DNA of 12,677 nt, taken from Acidobacteriota bacterium. GTDB taxonomy: Bacteria > Acidobacteriota > Terriglobia > Terriglobales > Acidobacteriaceae. This document shows, piece after piece, positions 1-5,642 of the stretch. Every line of letters begins with the position of its first letter. Positions within the stretch are counted from its first letter, which is position 1. The stretch covers positions 1 through 12,677 of the forward strand of contig JAJYAE010000106.1 of assembly GCA_021779695.1 (NCBI GenBank), read 5' to 3'. A program made the position numbers and the translations under genes. The notes beneath the pieces are model-generated. The model was given only the letters and a program-made list of their open reading frames with translations. It made no database searches and had not been told where the DNA came from.

Positions 1-17
1 ATTCCTGCGGGGAACCT

Positions 18-1520
18 ATGTTGACCTTCCCATCCATGACCACCGCACGCGCCCCCTTGCGGGGCTGTGTTGTCATGGTTGCGACGGCCTCGGTTCTGCT
101 TCTGCTCGCCGGCTGTGGTGGGCAGGGCTCCGGCATGACGTCCGGCTCTTCAAGCTCTTCCGGCGCGCACGGCACGCCCATCGTCCTTATGGCCTCCAGC
201 ACGGCCAACGACCGCATTCCGCAGCTGCAGATTCAGTTCACCAGCCTCAAACTCATCTCCGATTCCGGCGCGTCTGTTCCACTTATTGCCTCACCACTCT
301 ATCCGGAGATGATTCATCTCAACGGCGTTTGGGAGCCGCTCGCAACCGGCAATCTTCCTCCCGGGACCTACACCTCAGCCGACGTCACCCTCGGCTCAGC
401 GCTCTTTGTCTGCACCAGTTATGAAGCTGGCAGCGGACTGCAGACCAGCACCTTCGTCTACGGGCAGGTTCCCGCTTCCAGCATTCACATCTCCGTCCCG
501 GCGCCCATCAAGGTCACCTCCACGCCCGCAGCAGTTCTCCTCACCCTGGATGTCTCCAGTTCGGTCTCGTTTACCAGTTGCCAGGGCGGCACAGCCACCA
601 ACTTTTCCATTACGCCCACCATGTCGCTCGCGCCCATCGCCCTCGCCAATGCCTCGTCCCCCTCGACCGGCTCGCTCGTCACCGGCATGGAGGGTCTGGT
701 CACAAGCATCCAGTCCGCCGATCATTCTTTTACTGTCGCCGGCGCGGACGGCACAGCGCTTTCCGGTCCTACCTGGCAAATCAACACGGACTCCAACACC
801 CTCTTTCAAGGCATCGGCAGCCTGGCTCAGCTGGGCGAGGGCATGCCCGTCGACATCGACTTGAATCCCCAGTCCGACGGTACTCTTCTGGCCACCCGCG
901 TCTCGGTCTTTGATCTCAACACCACCGACCTGAATGTCTTCACCGGGCCAATGAACTTTGTCTCCTCGGTCAACCCCACCTTCTCCCTCATCGGACAACA
1001 GCAGCAGGGGTACCTCGACAGCACCAGCTACTTCAGTGGCGCCGAGCTCATCGACGACCGCAACGCCAGCTTCCAGATCGCCGGTCCCCCCAGCCGCTTC
1101 AGCGGATTGCCCTTTCAGGCCGTCTTCAGCGCATCCACCGCCGTCGCCGGACAGAACGTCTCCGTCACCTCGCAGGTTCCGCTCTTTCCCGCCGGCGCTC
1201 TGCCCGCTTCCACCGTCACCCTCATGCCCCAGAGTCTCAATGGCACCGTGCGCGCCATTTCCCGATCCGGCGACTACACCACTTACGTCCTGAAGCTCGC
1301 AACCTATGACACCTTCCCCAACCTCGCCAATCAGCCCGGGGAGTCGCTGGCCATCGCCAATCCCAGCACCGTCGTCGTCTATGCCGGCGTCAACGCCCGC
1401 ATGCTCACCGCCAATCCCATCGCGGTCGGCAGTGTCTACCGTTTTTATGGCCAGGTCTTCAACGATCAGGGCGTGCTGCGCATGGTTTGCCTGCAAGTCA
1501 GCGACGGCGTAGCACTCTAG
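18..1520 (+). CDS. Secreted lipoprotein with DUF4382-like and DUF5666-like regions
   Basis: Predicted 500-aa envelope lipoprotein of unknown function. The N-terminus has a long hydrophobic signal (about residues 17-32) ending in a lipobox Leu-Ala-Gly-Cys, with Cys33 as the likely lipidated residue, followed by a Gly/Ser-rich tether to about residue 50. Residues about 53-210 resemble DUF4382 (beta-rich, with a segment 'LPPGTYTSADVTL' typical of that fold). From about residue 222 there are beta-rich units of DUF5666 type, with an alternating 'G-V-x-S ... F-T-V ... G-T-L-L-A-T-R-V' pattern, apparently more than once. The ATG at 18 is preceded by GGGGA at suitable spacing; a second in-frame ATG at 36 has no better site. 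No catalytic motif is visible. The family assignments are by eye and not searched. The gene converges on the sigma-54 activator and ends in a strong terminator. Confidence 0.85.
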   Translation: MLTFPSMTTARAPLRGCVVMVATASVLLLLAGCGGQGSGMTSGSSSSSGAHGTPIVLMASSTANDRIPQLQIQFTSLKLISDSGASVPLIASPLYPEMIHLNGVWEPLATGNLPPGTYTSADVTLGSALFVCTSYEAGSGLQTSTFVYGQVPASSIHISVPAPIKVTSTPAAVLLTLDVSSSVSFTSCQGGTATNFSITPTMSLAPIALANASSPSTGSLVTGMEGLVTSIQSADHSFTVAGADGTALSGPTWQINTDSNTLFQGIGSLAQLGEGMPVDIDLNPQSDGTLLATRVSVFDLNTTDLNVFTGPMNFVSSVNPTFSLIGQQQQGYLDSTSYFSGAELIDDRNASFQIAGPPSRFSGLPFQAVFSASTAVAGQNVSVTSQVPLFPAGALPASTVTLMPQSLNGTVRAISRSGDYTTYVLKLATYDTFPNLANQPGESLAIANPSTVVVYAGVNARMLTANPIAVGSVYRFYGQVFNDQGVLRMVCLQVSDGVAL

Positions 1521-1560
1521 CGCGCCTCCAATCCGCGCCCCACATCGCCACGCGCAAAAG

Positions 1561-1595
1561 AAAAGAGGCAGACGCAAATGTGCGCTGCCTCTTTT
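1561..1595. terminator. Bidirectional rho-independent terminator
   Basis: An 11-bp perfect inverted repeat (AAAAGAGGCAG at 1561-1571 and CTGCCTCTTTT at 1585-1595) encloses a second short stem CGCA/TGCG around the loop AATG. The arms end in A and T runs, so the stem is followed by U-rich RNA on either strand. It sits 40 bp after the lipoprotein stop and 53 bp beyond the stop of the opposing sigma-54 activator, and so can serve both convergent genes. Confidence 0.9.
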
Positions 1596-1648
1596 GCATT
1601 GCAGTCGGAAACACGGCCGTCATACCGCCGGATTCCAGACGTCAGGTT

Positions 1649-3160
1649 TCAGCTACGCCCGGAGTGCGCCATGCGCGATGCGGCATTCATCTCCCGATGC
1701 AGCCTTGGCGTAATGCGGTGCTGCTGGATCTTGTAAAGAAGGCCACGATAGCTGATGTTGAGACACTTGGCCGCGTGGCGGCGATTCCAGCCGGAGACCT
1801 CGAGCGCATCTTGTATCAGCTGCGCCTCCGTGCGGTCTTTCATGTCGCTCAGAATCGAACGCATCGCAAAACGGTGCGTGGCAGCATCCGGGAGCCCCTC
1901 GAAGACAGGCTCGGGGATGACCGCAGGCATCGCGCGCGATTCCAATTCGTCGATCGCCGCTTCCGTGTCGCGAAGAATAATGGTGCGAGTCACAAAATTC
2001 TTCAACTCCCGCAGGTTGCCGCGCCAGTCATGCCGGATCGCTGCGTCCATCAGCTTCTGGGGAAAGATGCAGGTGCAATCATCCTTTAGTTCCGCACTGG
2101 TTCTGCGGATAAACTCATCGACGAGAAATGGAATCTCTTCGCGACGCTCCCGCAGCGGAGGAATTTGAATCGTGAAGACGCTCAGCCGGTAATACAGGTC
2201 CTCGCGAAACTTCTTTTCCGTCAGCGCATTTTCCATGTGCACGTTCGTGGCTGCAAGAATACGCACATCCGAATGGCTTGCCTCCTGGGCTCCCAGGCGC
2301 GTGAATTGTCCGTCCTGCAGCACCCGCAGCAGCTTGGCCTGCATCTGGGGTCCCATTTCGCCGATCTCGTCCAGCAGGAGCGTCCCTTTGTTCGCGTGCT
2401 CAAATTTTCCCGCCCGGTCCTTGATGGCTCCCGTGAATGCGCCGCGCTGATGCCCGAAAAGCTCGCTCTCAAGCAGGTCATACGGAACCGCGGCACAATT
2501 CAGCTTCAGAAAGCGGTGGCGTGCGCGCTGAGAGTGCTTGTGAATCAGGTTCGCAATCACCTCTTTGCCGGTTCCACTTTCACCCAGAATCAGTACCGGC
2601 ACATCAGACTCGGCCAGCAGCTTGATCTGGCGGTAGATGTTGAACATGGCAGGAGAGGCAGCAAGGAAGAACTGGTTGTCTTCCAGCTCTTCGATGCAGA
2701 CCTTGCTGGTGGAAGACTTTCCGCCGGAAGCCTCCGGTCTCGAGCTTGAGCCTCCATTGGCTTCATGCCGGCGCAACGGTTCACCCGCCTGCCCCAAATG
2801 GACGGAGTGAAGAAGCAATTCGATCTCGTGTGTCGTGGGTGGCTCGGAGAAAAAGTGCGCCACCCCAGCCGACTCCATCTCCTTTTGCCATCCCGCATCG
2901 CCGTCCGCCGCAATCACCGCGACAGGAGTCGTGCGCATCTTGGCGAGCCAGCGGCGCAATTGGGCTTTCGCAGACGGGGAAGTACTCTGTTGCTGAATCA
3001 GCAGCAGATCTGGATTGAGACAGTTACTCATCAGAGTATGGGCCTGCCGAAGGTTGCCCGCTTCAACAACGCGGTGTCCTGCCTCGAGGCATTGTGTGTT
3101 GATCTGGGCTTGCAGAACGGAATCTGAAATAGCTGTAAGAACAAGAAGAAACGGTTTCAC
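1649..3160 (-). CDS. Sigma-54-dependent transcriptional activator, pseudo-receiver/AAA+/Fis HTH
   Basis: 503-aa bacterial enhancer-binding protein that should remodel RNA polymerase carrying sigma-54 using ATP. Residues 1-122 look like a response-regulator receiver fold but lack the usual N-terminal acidic pair, and the conserved Lys-Pro near the end is replaced by Glu106-Pro107; an Asp (D51) remains near the usual phosphorylation site. The AAA+ domain (about 160-410) is complete: Walker A GESGTGKE (193-200), the sigma-54 contact loop GAFTGA (240-245), Walker B LLLDEIGEM (261-269), sensor I ATN (304-306), arginine-rich segment 'LRERREE' (337-343) and sensor II region WRGNLREL (379-386). A Fis-type helix-turn-helix lies at about 444-483. 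The start is GTG, with GAGGG nearby upstream. No sensor kinase is adjacent. No clear sigma-54 promoter is seen in the window, so its targets are unknown. Confidence 0.95.
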   Translation of the reverse strand: MKPFLLVLTAISDSVLQAQINTQCLEAGHRVVEAGNLRQAHTLMSNCLNPDLLLIQQQSTSPSAKAQLRRWLAKMRTTPVAVIAADGDAGWQKEMESAGVAHFFSEPPTTHEIELLLHSVHLGQAGEPLRRHEANGGSSSRPEASGGKSSTSKVCIEELEDNQFFLAASPAMFNIYRQIKLLAESDVPVLILGESGTGKEVIANLIHKHSQRARHRFLKLNCAAVPYDLLESELFGHQRGAFTGAIKDRAGKFEHANKGTLLLDEIGEMGPQMQAKLLRVLQDGQFTRLGAQEASHSDVRILAATNVHMENALTEKKFREDLYYRLSVFTIQIPPLRERREEIPFLVDEFIRRTSAELKDDCTCIFPQKLMDAAIRHDWRGNLRELKNFVTRTIILRDTEAAIDELESRAMPAVIPEPVFEGLPDAATHRFAMRSILSDMKDRTEAQLIQDALEVSGWNRRHAAKCLNISYRGLLYKIQQHRITPRLHREMNAASRMAHSGRS

Positions 3161-3204
3161 AAGGCACCCTCAATCAGACTCTTGCAGTTTATGGTCGATT
3201 AAAC

Positions 3205-3240
3205 GCCTGGCAGGCCCTCTCGGGAGGAATCGTTCCTCCT
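3205..3240. promoter_or_regulatory. Cluster of overlapping inverted repeats upstream of the sigma-54 activator
   Basis: Three inverted repeats follow one another: GCCTG-G-CAGGC (3205-3215), CCTC-tcgg-GAGG (3216-3227) and GGAGGAA-tcg-TTCCTCC (3223-3239). The last two share bases 3223-3227 and could not form together. They lie 45-80 bp upstream of the activator's GTG start, within the probable 5' leader or promoter-proximal DNA. They could be an operator (for example an autoregulatory site for the Fis-HTH protein) or alternative RNA stems. Which one cannot be decided from sequence. Confidence 0.45.
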
Positions 3241-3249
3241 GCTCATCTC

Positions 3250-3279
3250 TCTATAGGCAAGGCCGACAAGCCAAGTCAC
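3250..3279 (-). promoter_or_regulatory. Possible sigma-70 promoter for the sigma-54 activator
   Basis: On the minus strand GTGACT (3274-3279) is followed after 18 bp by TATAGA (3250-3255). Each hexamer matches the consensus at 4 of 6 positions. Transcription would begin near 3243, immediately before the palindrome cluster at 3205-3240, giving a leader of about 83 nt before the GTG at 3160. The match is modest and unproven. Confidence 0.35.
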
Positions 3280-3298
3280 TGCATACGGAAAGGGTGAA

Positions 3299-3652
3299 TC
3301 ATTTCCCTTCATCTGAGCCGCTCGCTCGCCATCCCGCATGCTTGATTTCCTTGGAGGTCAAAAACCGGTCGCTATGCATGCACTTCGATGCGCAGCGCCG
3401 GACCCTGGTCAGTCTGGTTGGACGAAGTTCAGCTCGTGCAATCAGCTTCAGCTTGTTTCGCATGAAAGCCCCCGTGGAAAGTTGGCGAAGTCTTAAAGTT
3501 TTCGTCGGAGCGTGTAACCAATCTTGCCAATCGACACCGCACTGATTCAGACAGCCGCAGCTTTGCGCAACAATGCGGTCTTCACTCTCACTGAATCGAA
3601 TTGCGGTCCTCGCCGAGGAAAGTCGAGAGGCAAGATTCAAGGTTGCGGACAT
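3299..3652 (-). CDS. Weak hypothetical small protein (117 aa)
   Basis: I do not recognise this protein. The case for it is mainly its translation start: ATG at 3652 is preceded by GGAGGAG with a 4-base gap (TTTC), one of the best Shine-Dalgarno sequences in the window. The product would be basic and soluble, with no membrane segment or signal peptide. It contains a Cys cluster (C-x-C-x3-C, about residues 32-38) and a later C-x3-C. Against it, third-position GC bias is weak and the composition is not clearly protein-like. The frame stays open upstream to a GTG at 3754, but the terminator-like stem and the Shine-Dalgarno favour 3652. It lies on the same strand as, and 138 bp upstream of, the sigma-54 activator, so the two could be co-transcribed. 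It may be spurious or a decayed gene. Confidence 0.3.
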   Translation of the reverse strand: MSATLNLASRLSSARTAIRFSESEDRIVAQSCGCLNQCGVDWQDWLHAPTKTLRLRQLSTGAFMRNKLKLIARAELRPTRLTRVRRCASKCMHSDRFLTSKEIKHAGWRASGSDEGK

Positions 3653-3667
3653 GAAACTCCTCCATAG

Positions 3668-3688
3668 AAAAAGTCGCTGACGCGACTT
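3668..3688 (-). terminator. Terminator-like hairpin before a Shine-Dalgarno (minus strand)
   Basis: Read on the minus strand, AAGTCGC-GTCA-GCGACTT forms a perfect 7-bp stem with a 4-base loop and runs into five U residues (3668-3672). The stem is short and its base is A-U rich, so termination would be moderate. It ends only 6 bases before the GGAGGAG that serves the ATG at 3652, a placement that suits an attenuator, although it may simply end an upstream small RNA. Confidence 0.5.
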
Positions 3689-3793
3689 GGGGAAACGCAG
3701 TATTCGATTGCACGCTTTCTGCTGAGAAGTCTTTCCGGGTTGATCATCAGGCACCTCTCTTGCCGCCCGAAGTGATCCCCTCCACTTTCATAC

Positions 3794-3826
3794 CAAGTAA
3801 ACAGGATGGTTCTCCCGTTTCACTTG
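3794..3826 (-). repeat. Long imperfect inverted repeat (hairpin)
   Basis: In the minus-strand sense CAAGT-G-AAACGGG pairs with CCTGTTT-ACTTG, giving 12 pairs (one G-U) with a single bulged G and an 8-base loop. It is the longest stem in the candidate leader RNA, midway between the promoter and the terminator-like hairpin. Confidence 0.6.
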
Positions 3827-3913
3827 AATCCGCTCATCCCGCCCTTCCAGCCAGTTGCCGGGGCTCCTTGCAGACAGTCTCAAGCCCTGCCGGCCAAGTC
3901 CTGAATGACTACT

Positions 3914-3933
3914 TCCTGAGATTGTTCTCAGGA
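3914..3933. promoter_or_regulatory. Palindrome at the predicted start site of the minus-strand promoter
   Basis: TCCTGAGA-ttgt-TCTCAGGA is a perfect 8-bp inverted repeat with a 4-base centre. It begins about 6 bp downstream of the minus-strand -10 box, so it covers +1 to about +20. That position suits a repressor operator or a 5'-terminal RNA hairpin that stabilises the transcript. Confidence 0.5.
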
Positions 3934-3938
3934 GTTGA

Positions 3939-3967
3939 ACTATAGGAAAATGTACCCTCGAAGTCAA
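3939..3967 (-). promoter_or_regulatory. Strong sigma-70 promoter, minus strand
   Basis: TTGACT (-35, 3962-3967) and TATAGT (-10, 3939-3944) are separated by exactly 17 bp. Each matches the consensus at 5 of 6 positions, and the DNA just upstream is AT-rich. It is the best promoter visible in the window. It points away from the permease and into the region without a confident gene, towards the sigma-54 activator. Confidence 0.7.
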
Positions 3968-4044
3968 CAAAACTATGGTAATTCGAGCCAATAAACTTTG
4001 GTTGTAACATTCTGTTTTTATTGAATTTATAAAGAAGTACCGCC

Positions 4045-4155
4045 TCAAAATTGAAGCAGACAGCCCTCCATGACTGTGCCACCGATCACATATCCATCGG
4101 TTCTCGGGGATTCGAAACGCAACTCCAGATCACGAATGATCTTCCCTCGTGCCAT
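4045..4155 (-). CDS. Doubtful 36-aa ORF or gene remnant downstream of the permease
   Basis: Immediately after the permease stop, in another frame on the same strand, the translation reads like real protein for about 48 residues, with coding-like codons (GAG, CTG, ATC, GTC), and ends at a TGA at 4045. The only ATG outside the permease gene is at 4155, giving 36 aa, with no convincing ribosome site. The frame remains open into the permease, where it is only a shadow. It may be the 3' remnant of a lost gene, or chance. A UUCG-capped 5-bp hairpin (4128-4141) lies within it. Confidence 0.2.
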   Translation of the reverse strand: MARGKIIRDLELRFESPRTDGYVIGGTVMEGCLLQF

Positions 4156-4187
4156 CTCGACTCGCACGCGAGGGGCATCCTCGGCTT

Positions 4188-5603
4188 TCAATTGCCAAGG
4201 AACGGCCAGCGGTGCTTCCGGTAGGCCTCGATCAGATAGATCAATGTGCCCGAGGCTCCGATGGCGGCTGCGACCGCGAGCCCGCCCAGTGCATGGGGAC
4301 GATTTATCAGAATGAAGGTGAATCCTGCCATCGCAAGCAGAGGGGGTAGCGGATACAGTGGCATCCGGAAAGGGCGCGAGAGTCCCGGGCGCTTCCATCG
4401 CAGAAGCATGACCCCGGCATGCTGCAACAGGAACTGCAGCAGAATGCGCGTGACGACCAGCATGGTAATGACCTGCTGGAGCGAGAAAAAACAGAAAGCC
4501 GAGGCGACCAGGCCAAGGGCCACCAGCGACCGGTGCGGAATCCCGTGCCGGGGATCCAGCGCGTCGAGAAAGCGAAAGTAGTTGCCATCGCGGGCAGCAG
4601 CATACGGAACGCGGGAGTAGCCGAGAAGGAGCGAAAAGACCGAAGCGAAGGCCGTCCAGATGATGAGGGCTGCCATCAGTCGCCCGGCCCATGCGCCAAA
4701 CGCGGAGCGCGTGATTTCGGCAACGAGTTGCGGAGGAATGGCTGCCCCTTCGTGGGCCATTCGCAACAGGTCATGCAGGGCGGGCAGAACGGCCAGGTTC
4801 ATCGCGATGTAAAAGCCCGCGACGAAGACCACAGAAAGCAGGATCGCGCGGGGGATGGTTCGTTCCGGCCGCCGCACCTCGCCGCCAAGAAAGCAGATGT
4901 TGTAGTAGCCCCAGTAGTCGTATGTGGCGATCAGCGTGGCCTGCGCCAGTCCTCCCAGGGCGAGGGCTGCGGGCCTGGCCGCAGCAACCGGCATGTGCCA
5001 GCCACCGCTTGCCGCAGCCGCACTAAAGCCGGAGACAATCACGCCGAGAAGTGCGGCAATGACACCGCAAAAGAGGACCCAGGCGAGTCGCGTAATCGAG
5101 CTGAGATTGCGATACAACAACGCGGTCACCAGAAGGCAGGTGGCAGCGGCCACCAGGTTGCCGGAATGCAGTGCCGGCAACATCGCGAAGGGAGCGGCGC
5201 TGAGGCCGGGCCAGAACCACGCCAGAAAGCTCGACAGCCCAATGCAGCCCGATGCGATGGATAACGGGGCGGAAAAGCTCAGCTGCCAGACAAACAGAAA
5301 GCTGATCCAGTCACCGGCCTTCTGGGGGCCGTAAATCTCATGAAGAAATGCATAGGATCCGCCCGCGCGAGGAAAAGCGGCGCCGAGCTCGGCCCATACG
5401 AGTCCGTCGGCCACCGCAATGGCAGCACCCAGGAGCCAGGCATAGATCGAAAGGCGAAAGCCTGCCGCCGCAATGACCAGAGGGAGCGTGATGAAAGGCC
5501 CAACCCCGATCATCTCCAGCATATTGAAGAGCACCGCGGCGCGGAGTCCGATCCGGCGCCGGAGATGATCACTGCCTGGATGTGTGGATTGAGGGGCTGT
5601 CAT
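4188..5603 (-). CDS. APC-superfamily amino acid/polyamine permease
   Basis: 471-aa inner-membrane transporter, about 12 membrane segments, of the amino acid-polyamine-organocation superfamily. The first segment has GVGPF (33-37), in the place of the G-S-G-I-F motif that forms the unwound substrate site. AELGAAFPRAGGSYAFL (71-87) is the signature between segments 2 and 3, and 'GGEVRRPERTIPRAI' (240-254) and 'RVPYAAARDG' (331-340) are the classic cytoplasmic loops. Substrate cannot be told from sequence; family members move amino acids or amines. The frame is open up to 5666, but I choose ATG 5603: it begins the family-like N-terminus and has GGAG 11 bases upstream. It diverges from the PIG-L gene with a 39-bp gap, so each promoter must lie in or near the other's 5' end. 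No terminator is evident after the stop. Confidence 0.93.
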   Translation of the reverse strand: MTAPQSTHPGSDHLRRRIGLRAAVLFNMLEMIGVGPFITLPLVIAAAGFRLSIYAWLLGAAIAVADGLVWAELGAAFPRAGGSYAFLHEIYGPQKAGDWISFLFVWQLSFSAPLSIASGCIGLSSFLAWFWPGLSAAPFAMLPALHSGNLVAAATCLLVTALLYRNLSSITRLAWVLFCGVIAALLGVIVSGFSAAAASGGWHMPVAAARPAALALGGLAQATLIATYDYWGYYNICFLGGEVRRPERTIPRAILLSVVFVAGFYIAMNLAVLPALHDLLRMAHEGAAIPPQLVAEITRSAFGAWAGRLMAALIIWTAFASVFSLLLGYSRVPYAAARDGNYFRFLDALDPRHGIPHRSLVALGLVASAFCFFSLQQVITMLVVTRILLQFLLQHAGVMLLRWKRPGLSRPFRMPLYPLPPLLAMAGFTFILINRPHALGGLAVAAAIGASGTLIYLIEAYRKHRWPFLGN

Positions 5604-5642
5604 GGGGCCGTTCGCTCCACGGATTGTACACTGGCGAAGAGT
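5604..5642. promoter_or_regulatory. 39-bp divergent intergenic gap
   Basis: The permease ATG (minus) and the PIG-L ATG (plus) are separated by only 39 bp, too little for two complete non-overlapping promoters. At least one promoter must lie inside the opposite coding region. I see no convincing -35/-10 pair within the gap itself. Confidence 0.5.

Larger units (their letters stand above)
3668..3933 (-). ncRNA. Candidate structured small RNA or mRNA leader, class unknown
   Basis: A transcript from the strong promoter at 3939-3967 would start near 3932 and run about 265 nt to the terminator-like stem at 3668-3688. Inside it are a start-proximal 8-bp hairpin (3914-3933), a possible GC-rich arm around 3856-3894 (outer GCCGG/CCGGC, inner GGGC/GCCC), a 12-bp stem with one bulged G (3794-3826) and a small GGCA/TGCC stem with AGAGAGG in its loop (3750-3764). 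I compared it from memory with the SAM, TPP, cobalamin, c-di-GMP-I and glutamine riboswitch cores and found no convincing match. It could also carry very short ORFs. No folding energy was computed. Confidence 0.4.
3161..4187. other. About 1-kb region without a confident gene
   Basis: The stretch between the starts and stops of the sigma-54 activator and the permease carries no convincing protein gene on either strand. Open frames here have weak codon bias and no recognisable domain. It does hold two candidate minus-strand promoters (3250-3279 and 3939-3967), several inverted repeats, a terminator-like hairpin and one weak 117-aa ORF, listed separately. Bases about 3935-4050 are markedly more AT-rich than the rest of the window. 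Confidence 0.7.

Noticed and set aside
396..1577. Long minus-strand open frame (393 codons) opposite the lipoprotein gene
   Set aside because: Antisense shadow caused by GC-rich codon bias; very Gly/Asp/Val-rich translation, no domain, and it runs into the terminator region.
3668..3933. Known riboswitch classes (SAM, TPP, cobalamin, c-di-GMP-I, glutamine)
   Set aside because: Fragments such as CTGAGA and CCGGCAAC occur, but no class core is present in the right order; CTGAGA is explained by the palindrome at 3914-3933.
4188..4692. Minus-strand frame overlapping the permease 3' end
   Set aside because: Within the permease it is an out-of-frame shadow; only the part after the permease stop (4045-4187) was kept as a doubtful remnant.
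5340..5642. Upstream extension of the PIG-L frame by 101 codons
   Set aside because: Antisense to the permease N-terminus, with basic low-quality translation; the signal peptide begins at ATG 5643.
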